A program made the translations under genes and the position numbers. A stretch of DNA of 57,174 nt from CALXOD01 sp964402715 (GTDB lineage: Bacteria > Verrucomicrobiota > Lentisphaeria > Victivallales > Victivallaceae), in the NCBI GenBank assembly GCA_964402715.1, contig CAYODJ010000014.1:1-57174 (forward strand), read 5' to 3'. The stretch's first letter is position 1, and each line of letters opens with the position of its first letter. Shown here in pieces: positions 45,316 to 54,808 of the stretch. Below the pieces are notes generated by a model that saw nothing but the letters and a program-made list of their open reading frames with translations, was not told where the DNA came from and did no database searches.

Positions 45316-45903
45316 TCATTTCCCGATTTCTTTGTTTTCCAGTACACCGATTTCCATCCGCTTTTCAAGCGTCCTCGCCAAAGAAAATGCGCAATCGCTC
45401 ATCGCGGCCGCAGCTCCGGCTCCGTCCATTCCAGACATCGCCGCCGTGAAGCGGCTGCTCCCGCGCAACGTCAGCATCGCCGTACGGTTAACATAGCATT
45501 GAATTTCAAAACTTACAGCCAGTTCGGCTTCTTTCCGGACTCTATTCAATTCAAATTTAAAGATTGAACCTGTGATATGCCAATACGCCGACGCCGGCGT
45601 TCCGCGGACAGCGCGTGTTGAGAAATAATCCACGAGATAACGCTGCAGCAGCGCTTCAGGTGTCTGTATCCACGTCAGGTATTGTTCCTCGGATATTCTG
45701 CCATCCTCTTCCCTGAATAGCAATCTTCTGCCAGATAGGGAGAGATTACGAAAAGTGCCCACTTCAACACCGCTTGCACCAGTGAATTTTCCTGGTGGCG
45801 CCGATAGCAGATCATATCGTAGCGTCTCGTGATACGGTTCGGTCCATAAGACACATCCGCAGCATAACGTCACGGCGACGGTTATCAGCCAATATGTCTT
45901 CAT
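45316..45903 (-). CDS. PqiC/ABC-type transport auxiliary lipoprotein
   Basis: A 195-residue protein with a hydrophobic signal ending at a Cys (CCGC, an imperfect lipobox). A domain resembling the ABC-type transport auxiliary component family follows (the DUF330/PqiC group): the RYDLLSAPPG strand, the LFREEDGRISEEQYLTWIQTP region, and LLQRYLVDYF. In other bacteria such lipoproteins work with Mce/Mla or Pqi systems for lipid transport at the outer membrane; no such genes are next to it here. It lies between the LysM gene (19 bases) and thyX (7 bases) in the operon. Confidence 0.75.
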   Translation of the reverse strand: MKTYWLITVAVTLCCGCVLWTEPYHETLRYDLLSAPPGKFTGASGVEVGTFRNLSLSGRRLLFREEDGRISEEQYLTWIQTPEALLQRYLVDYFSTRAVRGTPASAYWHITGSIFKFELNRVRKEAELAVSFEIQCYVNRTAMLTLRGSSRFTAAMSGMDGAGAAAAMSDCAFSLARTLEKRMEIGVLENKEIGK

Positions 45904-45922
45904 GGTCTATATTCCTCCCATT

Positions 45923-46588
45923 TTACTCTCGCTCCAGCGGCGGTATAAGCAAATCCTGCCCTACCCGAAGTACACTGTCCCGTTGCAGACCGTTAGCATG
46001 CAAAATGCGCTCAACCTGCGAAGAGACGCCGTAGAACTTTCGTGAAATCGACCCTAATGTATCGCCATATTGAACCTGATATTTTTGCTCTCGACGCGAT
46101 GCGATCGGCTCCTTTCGCGTGGAATATCCATCGCGGGTGTGGAAAAGTTGCGCCAGACGCCGGTTCTGCCGCTTCAAACCGGCGATTGTTCGCTCCAATT
46201 GTTTTTTTTCACTTAAATTCTCATTCTCCGCCAGAAGCCGCCGCATCGCATCTCTGAGCCATATCCGCACCATCCCTGCATGTGGAGAATTCGGCGACAC
46301 GCGTAAAAATTCTCGATAATGGTACACAGCACCAAGCGCATCACCGAGATTCTCGTCACAAAGGGAAGCCATTGCAAGATGTCCCTCTGCGGATTCCGGG
46401 TGTGAAGCCAGAAACTGACGAAGCTGCCTTTGAGCACCTGTGTAATCGCCAGTTTTACGACACAGTTCTGCCTTTCTGAGATTTGGATGCGCCGCCGCAT
46501 TGCCGTTGCCGCATCCAACAAGACTAAATATTGCCAGTGCCGCGACGAAAGCAGGCGACTGTCCACGCATCAGGTTTTTCCCTCTCAT
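45923..46588 (-). CDS. LysM-domain lipoprotein with TPR-like repeats
   Basis: A 221-residue lipoprotein. A hydrophobic signal and lipobox (LVGC) are followed by a helical region like tetratricopeptide repeats (about 35-105) with SAEGHLAM and the DALGAVYHYREFL helix, then a charged coiled coil, then a C-terminal LysM domain (about 170-221; YQVQYGDTLGSISRKFY and LLIPP). LysM binds peptidoglycan or chitin-like sugars, so the protein probably tethers an envelope function. The ATG at 46586-46588 overlaps the rsmE stop (ATGA), and I use it over the longer frame to 46660. Confidence 0.82.
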   Translation of the reverse strand: MRGKNLMRGQSPAFVAALAIFSLVGCGNGNAAAHPNLRKAELCRKTGDYTGAQRQLRQFLASHPESAEGHLAMASLCDENLGDALGAVYHYREFLRVSPNSPHAGMVRIWLRDAMRRLLAENENLSEKKQLERTIAGLKRQNRRLAQLFHTRDGYSTRKEPIASRREQKYQVQYGDTLGSISRKFYGVSSQVERILHANGLQRDSVLRVGQDLLIPPLERE

Positions 46589-47274
46589 AGATTGGCCTCG
46601 CTCAGTGCACGTAGAGCGGCAATGCCACACACCGCAGCTGTTTCCAGACGCAGAATCCATGGACCCAGTGAAATCCCGATCGCTCGGTGTTGTTCCAGCA
46701 AGTGCAGTTCTGCAGATGTAAATCCTCCTTCCGGACCAACAAGAAAAGCAATCTTCTCGCCTTCTACTCGGATTTGCTTACGATTCGTTTGAACCGTACT
46801 TCCGTAGAAGAGACTAACGTGTTCATTTTCCGTCAGCAGCTGTTGCAGGGAGGGATGCACCGTTATTGACGGAAGAAAAGGATTTCCGGACTGTTTACAT
46901 CCTTCACGCAACAACACCTCCCAGCGTTCGGATTTCTGCGGCGTGGCCACTGAACGGGAGCAATGCACCAGGTGAACTTCTCTTACCCCCAGCTCTGAGG
47001 CCTGCTTGAGTAAAGTGTCCAATTTCTGCCTTCGCGGCGCCGCGCAGCAGAGGATCCAAAACGGGGGTTTGGAATCAGTATGATGACGCTCCGTTACAAC
47101 AATACGTTTTCCTGCGGAGACCAGAGCCACACCAACATCTCCCAACCCGTTCAACAGCCGTATCCGCTCGCCTACACCGACACGTAAAACCGTGAACAGA
47201 TGCTTCTGTTCCTGAACATCCAAAGTCACGGCTTCGCCCGGGATTCCAATGCTTCTTGTGAAGACAGTATGCAT
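46585..47274 (-). CDS. rsmE: 16S rRNA m3U1498 methyltransferase
   Basis: RsmE methylates U1498 of 16S rRNA with S-adenosylmethionine and has a SPOUT (knotted) fold. The 229-residue protein from the ATG at 47272-47274 starts with the PUA-like N-domain (MHTVFTRS) and ends with the knot, where LVGPEGGFTSAEL and ISLGPWILRLETA are the SAM-binding loops. The longer frame to 47400 adds 42 residues without conservation. It is the first gene of a seven-gene operon and is coupled to the LysM lipoprotein by ATGA. Confidence 0.94.
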   Translation of the reverse strand: MHTVFTRSIGIPGEAVTLDVQEQKHLFTVLRVGVGERIRLLNGLGDVGVALVSAGKRIVVTERHHTDSKPPFWILCCAAPRRQKLDTLLKQASELGVREVHLVHCSRSVATPQKSERWEVLLREGCKQSGNPFLPSITVHPSLQQLLTENEHVSLFYGSTVQTNRKQIRVEGEKIAFLVGPEGGFTSAELHLLEQHRAIGISLGPWILRLETAAVCGIAALRALSEANL

Positions 47275-47305
47275 GTTTCGTGTTTCAACTGCTCGTTCCG
47301 GATAC

Positions 47306-47335
47306 AGTATAACACGGCAGAGTTCAAATATCCAA
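47306..47335 (-). promoter_or_regulatory. Possible promoter of the rsmE operon
   Basis: On the minus strand: TTGGAT (47335-47330), an 18-base spacer and TATACT (47311-47306). The start would be near 47299, 25 bases before rsmE. The -35 box has four of six matches, so the call is moderate. Confidence 0.5.
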
Positions 47336-47530
47336 TCACCAATTGGGGAAAGGAATCGGATTTTATCTGCCCCTCCCCGTATGACATTTGTCGGAAACAT
47401 ATTCCCTTATCGCATAGCGGCATCTTGCATGTGATGACGGCATATTTTTTTGCTTGCTTCGGAAACTCAACGCCGAGACTCTCAAGCAAGCAGATTAGAC
47501 GTAGGATCGCCACAAAAGCGGCGAAGAAGA

Positions 47531-47561
47531 TTGACAAACATCGCATTCAGGCTAATATAAT
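47531..47561 (+). promoter_or_regulatory. Possible promoter of the ROK kinase-nagA pair
   Basis: TTGACA (47531-47536) followed by TATAAT (47556-47561) at 19 bases, or by the overlapping TAATAT (47553-47558) at 16 bases. Both boxes are good but the spacing is not ideal. The leader to the kinase start at 47716 would be about 150 bases. Confidence 0.55.
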
Positions 47562-47715
47562 CAACGTCGTCTGCGCTTATTGCACATGTCCAGCACTAAA
47601 ATCTGGCAAAACAAGAGGCGCAAGACATGTCTCACTGAAAAGTTTTCACGACGGGTTTCGACACAATCGCCATGGCTTCGGGAGCCATTCAAAACAATGT
47701 CGCAAGGAGTTTAAG

Positions 47716-49110
47716 ATGCTTATCCACGCCACCCCCGCCTTCCGTCCGGAACTTGACACCGATTATGTCCCTGCTGTACTGTGGAATCGTGAATATCAGC
47801 GCATGGTGAGAGAATCAGGGAGAGGGATTGAGCTGGCGATTGCGCTATACCGACCGAACGGCACCGTCTCGACACTTAAAACTACGGTTTTCCCCCACCG
47901 CGGAGACTTGGCCGAACTCAATGTAAAATATGTCGAACGCCTGATTAAATTCCTTCTCTGGATGAAAGGCGGATACAAAGTATCAATCGCCGGATGCGAC
48001 GAGCTTGCGACGGACATTAGTGAGATTTACTCTAGAAGCGGAATTCGAGCGTTCGATTACAAAATCATGGGTGAAAGAATTTACGGACATCCATTTCAGA
48101 TAGTTCCTGTTCCTGCATCAGCCATACCAGATCAGCGTGAAATTTCGATGAAGCTCGGTGGACACCTCGACGGTTGTCGGGTCGGATTCGATCTGGGGGG
48201 ATCCGATCGCAAATGCGCCGCCACAATAAACGGGGAAGTGATATATTCGGAAGAAGTCGCATGGGATCCATATTTTCAGAAAGACCCGGAATATCACCGT
48301 GCCGGCATTATCGATTCTTTACAACGTGCGGCGCAAAAGTTGCCGCATGTGGATGCAATTGGAGGATCGGCCGCAGGGGTGTACGTCGATAATCAGCCAC
48401 GGATTTCCTCGTTGTTCCGCGGAGTCCCCGAGGAGGAGTTCAAAAAGGCTGTTGTCCCGATGTTCCATGAGATCAGCAAGATATATGATGTGCCGTTCAT
48501 TGTGGCGAATGACGGCGAGGTGACCGCGCTGGCGGGAGCCATGTCTATGGAGTCAACCGGAGTCATCGGGATTTCCATGGGCACCAGTGTTGCGGCCGGT
48601 TACGTGAACCTCAACGGCAACATCACCGATTGGCTCAATGAATTGGCGTTTACGCCGGTTGACTATCGTGACAATGCCCCTGTTGACGAATGGTCGGGAG
48701 ATACCGGATGTGGAGTACAATACTTCTGCCAGCAGGGAGTGGCGCGTCTGGCGAAAACGGCGGGCATCGATTTTCCGCCAGGAACGCCTATGCCGAAACA
48801 GCTCGAACAGGTGCAGGCCTTAATGCAGGCCAAAGATCCTCGTGCCGCCGCAATCTACAGGACGATAGGAGTATGTTTTGGATATGCCATAGCACATTAT
48901 GCGGAATTCTATGATATTAGAAATCTGCTGATCCTCGGGAGGGTGTCTTCCGGAGAAGGCGGGGAAGTCATCATCAGTGAAACCAAAAAGGTTCTGGAGA
49001 CGGAATTTCCTGAGCTGGCTCGTCAAATTAATATTCGTGTGCCGGACGAGAAGTTCAAACGTCATGGTCAGGCCGTGATTGCCGCAAGTTTACCGGAAAT
49101 CGAAAAATAG
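47716..49110 (+). CDS. ROK-family sugar kinase
   Basis: A 464-residue ROK protein. The ATP-binding phosphate-1 motif is GFDLGGSDRK at about 154-163, the adenosine region around GISMGTSVAAG and the conserved DTGCG motif (instead of the CxCGxxGC zinc motif) follow, and a 150-residue N-terminal extension precedes the kinase fold. No winged-helix DNA-binding domain is seen, so it is a kinase rather than a repressor. It precedes nagA by 37 bases, which points to amino-sugar (GlcNAc or related) phosphorylation. I use the ATG at 47716, six bases after AAGGAG; the frame is open further upstream through the intergenic region without conserved residues. Confidence 0.85.
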   Translation: MLIHATPAFRPELDTDYVPAVLWNREYQRMVRESGRGIELAIALYRPNGTVSTLKTTVFPHRGDLAELNVKYVERLIKFLLWMKGGYKVSIAGCDELATDISEIYSRSGIRAFDYKIMGERIYGHPFQIVPVPASAIPDQREISMKLGGHLDGCRVGFDLGGSDRKCAATINGEVIYSEEVAWDPYFQKDPEYHRAGIIDSLQRAAQKLPHVDAIGGSAAGVYVDNQPRISSLFRGVPEEEFKKAVVPMFHEISKIYDVPFIVANDGEVTALAGAMSMESTGVIGISMGTSVAAGYVNLNGNITDWLNELAFTPVDYRDNAPVDEWSGDTGCGVQYFCQQGVARLAKTAGIDFPPGTPMPKQLEQVQALMQAKDPRAAAIYRTIGVCFGYAIAHYAEFYDIRNLLILGRVSSGEGGEVIISETKKVLETEFPELARQINIRVPDEKFKRHGQAVIAASLPEIEK

Positions 49111-49147
49111 CATGTGCGAAGCGTGCAAGCCAGCATAGGAGCTACCG

Positions 49148-50293
49148 ATGAAAACATTGGTTCGCAACTGTCGTTTAATTTCACCTGATGTCAATCTTGA
49201 CGGGGCTTCGATCCTGATCGAAAATAAAAAAATAGCGATGGTGTTCACCAAATCGGATCAATTGCCGGGAGCGGATCTCGTGATTGACGCAACGGATCTG
49301 ATGGCAATGCCGGGATTCATTGATATCCACTGTCATGGACGATCTGGATTTGATTTTAACGACGCGACCGACGATGCCATCACTACCATTGCGGTTGACA
49401 AGCTGAAAGAAGGGGTCACCACGCTGTTGCCAACCACTCTCACGCTGCCTGAGGATCAACTTGCCGCTGCTTTGAAGACTGCAAGTCGCTACGCGATGTC
49501 CGGCTCTCCCGGATGCAAGATTCCAGGTGTGCATCTGGAAGGGCCATTTATCAACCGTCAGTGCCTTGGCGCACAGAATCCTGTTTACGTCAGGGAACCT
49601 GACATACGGGAGGTTCAGCGTCTGCAAGCAATCTTTCCTGTTCTGAAGGTCTCCTATGCTGTGGAGGCCCAAGGCGGTGCGCAATTCGCTGCCGATCTGC
49701 TTGCCTGCGGCATTACGCCATCCTGCGTTCATAGCGCGGCATCCTATTCTGATTTCTATAGCGCTCACGAACACGGACTTGTTAACCTGAGCCATTTCTG
49801 CAATCAAATGACCCCCCTGCACCATCGTGAAATCGGGCTTGTCGGTGCGGGGCTGCTGCACAGAGATGTCTTTATTGAACTGATCTGCGACAAGCTGCAC
49901 ATATGTCCGGATATGATAAAGCTGGTTTTCATGCTGAAAGGAGCGGAACATGTGCAATTAATCAGTGATGCCATGCGTGCTTCCGGATTGCCCGACGGTC
50001 CGTCTAATCTGGGCGGCCTGGAAGTCGTAGTCAAAAATGGAGCCGCTCGCTTGGCATCCAACGGCGCACTTGCGGGAAGCACATTGCAGCTGGTGGATGC
50101 GCTGCGCAACGTTATGGAGATTACCGGTCTCCCGCTTCAGGAATTAGTGAAATCAACTTCATGGACTCAGGCTCAGGCTTTAGGGTTGCCCAACGTGGGA
50201 CGCATAGCACCCGGATATTTTGCGGACATCGTTTTGCTGAGTAATGATTTCAGGGTGCGCTCCGTGCTTGTAGACGGGATTGTGAAACTATAA
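49148..50293 (+). CDS. nagA: N-acetylglucosamine-6-phosphate deacetylase
   Basis: NagA removes the acetyl group from GlcNAc-6-phosphate on the way to fructose-6-phosphate or to cell-wall recycling. The 381-residue protein of the amidohydrolase fold has the metal-binding HxH at His61/His63 (DIHCHG), the HLEGPF motif with the metal Glu near 133, the SDAM motif with the catalytic Asp near 277, and GALAGS. It follows the ROK kinase at 37 bases in the same direction; the kinase would supply its substrate. A nagB deaminase is not present in the window. Confidence 0.95.
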   Translation: MKTLVRNCRLISPDVNLDGASILIENKKIAMVFTKSDQLPGADLVIDATDLMAMPGFIDIHCHGRSGFDFNDATDDAITTIAVDKLKEGVTTLLPTTLTLPEDQLAAALKTASRYAMSGSPGCKIPGVHLEGPFINRQCLGAQNPVYVREPDIREVQRLQAIFPVLKVSYAVEAQGGAQFAADLLACGITPSCVHSAASYSDFYSAHEHGLVNLSHFCNQMTPLHHREIGLVGAGLLHRDVFIELICDKLHICPDMIKLVFMLKGAEHVQLISDAMRASGLPDGPSNLGGLEVVVKNGAARLASNGALAGSTLQLVDALRNVMEITGLPLQELVKSTSWTQAQALGLPNVGRIAPGYFADIVLLSNDFRVRSVLVDGIVKL

Positions 50294-50535
50294 GATTCAT
50301 GGAAATCCATGTTGTCATGACGTCTGTATAAATTCAGCCGTTTCACGCCCGCAAGCTATAATCGATTCTCTGTCGGCCATGTGCCGCATCACATCACCGG
50401 CGGGTTCGTGTGTCATCACACGACGGCACTGTGGTGAGATGTCGTATGCATAGTCGCAAATGTGAATGCCGTTTGGCGATTGGCATGCACACCGGGTTCG
50501 AGTGGTTGCTATTCCTAAGTTTTTCTCGGAGAAAA
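50294..50535. other. Intergenic stretch between nagA and the CYTH gene
   Basis: About 240 bases. The frame of the CYTH gene is open back to 50410, but its first 42 codons show no similarity to that fold. A short stem CATGG/CCATG lies just after the nagA stop. No clear promoter. Confidence 0.4.
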
Positions 50536-51036
50536 ATGGGCATAGAGATTGAACGTAGATTTCTGGTAACATCAGACGAATGGAAAGATGGAGTGCAGTC
50601 CTGTATTCCAGTGGCACAGGGATACTTCGACACTGCTCCGTCCATCGCAGTGAGGGTTCGTATATGCGGCGGTCAGTGTTTTTTAACCGTGAAAAAAAAG
50701 ACGCATCACGACTATATTCGCAATGAATTTGAATATCAGATACCGGAAAATGACGCCAGACAGATGTTGCATGAGTTTTGTGGCGACCGAATTATCGAAA
50801 AGGAAAGATATAGCGTGCTTCATGATGGATTTTACTGGGCAGTGGATGTTTTCCTGGGGCGTCACAAAGGATTGATATTGGCAGAAATAGAGCTGGAGAG
50901 TCCCGATGTCGGATTCAATCGTCCGCCGTGGGTGGGGAGAGAAGTCAGCGACGATGACTCATACAGCAACAGCGCATTGGCACGGCGACTTCCGTCTGAT
51001 CTTGCTAGTATGAAGACTCTGTGTCGTCAACATTGA
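50536..51036 (+). CDS. CYTH-domain protein (triphosphate tunnel metalloenzyme)
   Basis: A 166-residue member of the CYTH superfamily, enzymes that act on triphosphate substrates in an eight-strand tunnel. The N-terminus has the EIERRFLV motif (the ExExK-like acidic motif with Arg variation), VRVRICGGQCFLTVKKK with the tunnel basic residues, then EKERYSV and LAEIELES. The bacterial short forms are usually inorganic triphosphatases, so that is the likeliest activity. GGAG precedes the ATG at about four bases. It stands alone between nagA and the O-antigen-ligase-like gene. Confidence 0.86.
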   Translation: MGIEIERRFLVTSDEWKDGVQSCIPVAQGYFDTAPSIAVRVRICGGQCFLTVKKKTHHDYIRNEFEYQIPENDARQMLHEFCGDRIIEKERYSVLHDGFYWAVDVFLGRHKGLILAEIELESPDVGFNRPPWVGREVSDDDSYSNSALARRLPSDLASMKTLCRQH

Positions 51037-51201
51037 GATTATGATATGAAAATGTCACGATGCTATGGCATACAGCCGTCAGTTCGCACAATGGATCCGG
51101 CAACGTTGCGGTGCTGGCTGCGATTCACCGTTAAGCAAGACTGCATAAAAATGCAAGAACACTGGACGGCAAGGACTGTCAAAATAGTGCAACCGTGTGA
51201 T

Positions 51202-53016
51202 TCACTCTGATTTCCTCCTCATCTTATCGTTATCAATCAGATGCGGCGGTTGCGAGTAACGAGGATTATTAGGAAACAGCTTTCTTGCGTTCGACATTGC
51301 ATGCCACATGGAAACCGTATCTCCCTGATTCATTGCGGCTAAAGCTTTTCTGTAATACAGCGATGCCTGTTTGGGCTCGCAATGCAGTGCCTCGTCAAGC
51401 AATTTCTCCGCTTCACTCCATCTGCCTCGCGCCAACATGAAATCGGCTGCTGTCGACCATGGAAGAACGGAACGTGGGCGCAGCCTCACACTTTTCTGTA
51501 GCAACGATTGCATTTCCGGGATAGCGTCGTCATTGACATGACTGGATGTCACGGAGCAGACTGTTCTCAGACGATCAAAGATCAACTCGGAATACAGAAG
51601 ATGAGAGCCGACGAATGCCGAATAGACTGCCAACAGTCCGAATATGATCACGGCAGGCATCATGTATCTGCGGCGAACCGGATTTGCAACCGACGACTCA
51701 CCTTTTGCGTCAATGGCCAGCAGCGATACACCTACGGCGCCAAAAGCCGCCATTGTCGCTGGAATTTGCACGTTGATATCCATCATAGAGTGAATAATCA
51801 TCGACACCATTCCAACTGCGCCGGCAACGATATCCGTTTTTACGGCATGTGTGCGCCACATACTGCGCAACAGTTTCATTACCGGATACAGCAATCCCAC
51901 CGCCAGTACCAATACCAAAAGAAACCCGGCCTGCGCACCTGTCATTAAAATGTTATGAGGATCATGAGCAGCTTCACTTGAAGCAATTCTTTTCAACCTC
52001 ATATGTTCGAAAAAAAATTCTCCCCATCCACATCCGGCAATTGGATGATGCCTCCAGAGTAGTAGCGAACTGCGCAGATAGTCAGCGCGTGCCGCCATTG
52101 AATCAAAACCGCGGCCGTACGAGTGAATATACCATGCGCCACAGATCAATATCATAATTGCTGATATCACCAGCATCAGCCTCCACCTCCACCGCATCGG
52201 CCAGTACAGCAGCAAGATCATTCCGGCAAGAATCAAAGAGAGATAAGCAGCTCTACTTTTCGTCAGCAGCAATACGGATAACGAACATCCGCCGCCAAGC
52301 GTGAGAAAAATAGCACGCGTCACATTCACTGGGTTTACCAACGCGCACCATCTCCATAATTCCGTCAACATCAGCGGCAAGACCAGAAGCAGATATCCTG
52401 CCAGAGAATTGCAACTCGTAAAGGTGGCGAATACGCGGTTGTCAAACACTCTTGCCCTGACCGCCTCTCCGAACAGCACACCATGAGCCTCCTGTTCCAG
52501 GAAGTACTGACGTGTACGCTTGAATCCGAAAAAATATTGTTCAATGCCGCAACAAGACAGAAGTAAGGTGCCGACGGCCAGCATGAGCAATATGCGCCTC
52601 GCGCCCTTGACATCATTCATGCAATACAGTGCGACTGCAAGCACATAAGAGCCTATGCTTGCAAAGTGAGCCGTTTGCATATATGGATAATCCCATGTAC
52701 TTGCATTCCGCCATCCCGGCAAAGCGGCAATGACAACGCCGATGCTCCACAAGACACCGAAACGCCATATCGGTGAATTCACCCTTGTCGTCGCCGACGG
52801 ATAAGCAGTCAAGGCCAATAACAAAACTGTTGCAGTCACGATACCGAAAGATGCTACAGGCCAGTTGATCACCAGCAGCGCCGTAAAGGAATCTGGATAG
52901 GAAAAAGTTGTTTCCGGCATTACACTGATTCCACCAAATTTCAGAGGTAGAAGCAGAGTTACAGACAGTATCCAGCATTCGGAAACCGACATCAATATTT
53001 TTTTTGTTTTTAACAT
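51202..53016 (-). CDS. O-antigen ligase/polymerase-like membrane protein with TPR tail
   Basis: A 604-residue protein with about eleven transmembrane helices in the first 440 residues, including the Wzy_C/O-antigen-ligase core with the periplasmic loop that contains GCGWGEFFFEHMR (a His/Glu-type loop) near residue 335 and the AHDPHNILMTGAQAGFLLV motif. The last 120 residues have a tetratricopeptide-like pattern (ADFMLARGRWSEAEKLLDEAL, YYRKALAAMNQG). Such proteins ligate or polymerise surface glycans at the inner membrane. I start at the second Met (53014-53016), which has GGGGA at five bases. No other glycan genes are adjacent, so the substrate is open. Confidence 0.85.
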   Translation of the reverse strand: MLKTKKILMSVSECWILSVTLLLPLKFGGISVMPETTFSYPDSFTALLVINWPVASFGIVTATVLLLALTAYPSATTRVNSPIWRFGVLWSIGVVIAALPGWRNASTWDYPYMQTAHFASIGSYVLAVALYCMNDVKGARRILLMLAVGTLLLSCCGIEQYFFGFKRTRQYFLEQEAHGVLFGEAVRARVFDNRVFATFTSCNSLAGYLLLVLPLMLTELWRWCALVNPVNVTRAIFLTLGGGCSLSVLLLTKSRAAYLSLILAGMILLLYWPMRWRWRLMLVISAIMILICGAWYIHSYGRGFDSMAARADYLRSSLLLWRHHPIAGCGWGEFFFEHMRLKRIASSEAAHDPHNILMTGAQAGFLLVLVLAVGLLYPVMKLLRSMWRTHAVKTDIVAGAVGMVSMIIHSMMDINVQIPATMAAFGAVGVSLLAIDAKGESSVANPVRRRYMMPAVIIFGLLAVYSAFVGSHLLYSELIFDRLRTVCSVTSSHVNDDAIPEMQSLLQKSVRLRPRSVLPWSTAADFMLARGRWSEAEKLLDEALHCEPKQASLYYRKALAAMNQGDTVSMWHAMSNARKLFPNNPRYSQPPHLIDNDKMRRKSE

Positions 53017-53523
53017 CGCTTTCCCCGCATACATGACATATTATTTTTGTCGGAATCGTATTTACTTTCGGAAAACAAAAGTTAAAAAAGTTCACGCATT
53101 CATCCCGAATGTGATTGCATGCTGAAAACATTGCGCGGATCCACCTCCCATCCCTGCCTTGCCGGGAGGGATATCCACAACCATGATTCTATGTCATGAG
53201 CGGACATGGCGACGATGTCATAATACCATTTGCGGAGTATAACGTATGCGGCATGCCACATGCAGAAGCCTGAACAACGGCAGAAGGCTCATTAAACACA
53301 CGGCTACCTATCAAAATTCCCTTGCAATCTTTCATGCAATGCATGCGGCAAGAACTCGTCCGTATCGTCACAACAACACACGATGCAAATATGCAACCAA
53401 CCGCATCGCGAATCAAGTTGTGTCGGCGTGAATGTCAGCCGATGCAGGAAGTCGCAACAGCCTCCGCATGAAAGCCCAAACACATCCCCCCGCATACCGC
53501 CAACGACTACCATATGAAATGAT
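53017..53523. other. Intergenic stretch between lepB and the O-antigen ligase-like gene
   Basis: About 500 bases with no supported gene. Short minus-strand frames around 53200-53510 have a few LacI- or glycosyltransferase-like words, but they lie in different frames and are too short to call. A stem ATCCCT/AGGGAT (53150-53172) is present without a T-run. Confidence 0.45.
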
Positions 53524-54756
53524 TTACTGCAGTGCCATAGAAGGATATGTTCCTCGAATATCCTTTCCTGTAGGCACAGGCAGAGGAGGCACCCTATCCA
53601 CCCTCCCCCATCGTCTGGATAGCGGCCAAAACACCAACAGGGCGCGACCGACTATATTGCGCCTTGGAACAACGCCCCAAAAGCGACTGTCCGCGCTGAA
53701 TCTGGTATTGTCTCCCAACATAAAATAACTGTCGTCTGGCACGGTAAACTCATCTTCAGGACGCTGTAGCAGATAACCATGAGCACTTCCGCCGGTGGCA
53801 CTGCTGTGCCCCTGATACCCACCCCGGCCGCTGTACAACTTCTCAAAAACCGGAGACAATGCCTGAATCGGTATGAAGTCAGCCGATCCCGCCGGCCTCA
53901 CGAATAGTTGCGAGCCAACAATCTTTAATGTATCACCAGGTAGACCTACCAGACGTTTGACGTAATAGTACCCCGAAACCTCAGTCAACGAACGTCCGTC
54001 CGATGCGTAAATGCCCTCTGTATTGAAAACGACCACATCTCCCCTTCTCAAACCAACGAGATTATGTGAAACACGGTCAACAAACAAATGATCCCCCTGC
54101 GATAAATAGCCGTCACAAAGAACATCCCCGGATTGGTATTCAACACTAGGGTCCAGACCGGAATATTCCAGCACCTTGCGCGGTGTTCCAGGCAGACGAT
54201 ATTCACAGGCGCCTATCCTGAATGCCGTCTCCTCAAATAGTGTATTAGAGGAAGGTCTGATGCTGTTTGTCTCCAGATGTCCGCCTTCGCGGAGCTCAAG
54301 ATGTGCCTGGCGCGCACTAAATAACAGAAGATTAAGTGCTGCCGGCATTTTCATGAGCAAATGATTGGCGTTCCCTTCTTTTGTCATGAAGTGAATCCCA
54401 TACAATGTAGGCTGCATACTGCCGGTCGGAATTCTAAACGGCTGCAGAAATAGTCCCCGCACACCGAATGCAACAGCCATTGCCACAGCAAACACGTCCA
54501 CCCACTCGCGAAAAGCATAGAATCTTTTTTTCGGCACAAGCCTCAGTAGCCGCTCCGATGTGCTTGCAATGCAGTCGCTGATTTCATCCGCAGATGCGTG
54601 TTTTGCGGCAGCACATTCTCCAATCAATTGCTCTATGGCGGTCTTTTGAGTTTGATCTAAAACATCGTCATCAACGTGGCGAATGTTCGCCAGCACATCA
54701 AGAATCTTGCGCAACTTCCGTCGTGCTTGCCACTGTCTACATTTTCTAAAGATCAT
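53524..54756 (-). CDS. lepB: Signal peptidase I
   Basis: LepB cuts signal peptides from exported proteins at the outer face of the inner membrane. The 410-residue protein is longer than E. coli LepB (324). The N-terminal 80 residues are cytoplasmic and helical, followed by one membrane helix (about 84-104). The catalytic Ser113 lies in PTGSMQPTL, and the general-base Lys in YYYVKRLVGLPGD. The C-terminal GDN motif (LGDNTRFSADSR) is also present. A large insertion lies between boxes B and D. It starts 52 bases after the lepA stop, so the two are probably co-transcribed, as in many bacteria. Confidence 0.95.
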   Translation of the reverse strand: MIFRKCRQWQARRKLRKILDVLANIRHVDDDVLDQTQKTAIEQLIGECAAAKHASADEISDCIASTSERLLRLVPKKRFYAFREWVDVFAVAMAVAFGVRGLFLQPFRIPTGSMQPTLYGIHFMTKEGNANHLLMKMPAALNLLLFSARQAHLELREGGHLETNSIRPSSNTLFEETAFRIGACEYRLPGTPRKVLEYSGLDPSVEYQSGDVLCDGYLSQGDHLFVDRVSHNLVGLRRGDVVVFNTEGIYASDGRSLTEVSGYYYVKRLVGLPGDTLKIVGSQLFVRPAGSADFIPIQALSPVFEKLYSGRGGYQGHSSATGGSAHGYLLQRPEDEFTVPDDSYFMLGDNTRFSADSRFWGVVPRRNIVGRALLVFWPLSRRWGRVDRVPPLPVPTGKDIRGTYPSMALQ

Positions 54757-54808
54757 ATCGTCGCATTCATCAGTTTTCTATTGATTTCAACAAAAAAACA
54801 GGTCAGAT

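Noticed and set aside
53189..53513. Short minus-strand frames with LacI-like or glycosyltransferase-like words after lepB
   Set aside because: The similar-looking pieces (around DDTDEFLPHALHER and FNEPSAVVQASACGMP) are in different frames and each is under 75 codons; too little to call a pseudogene.
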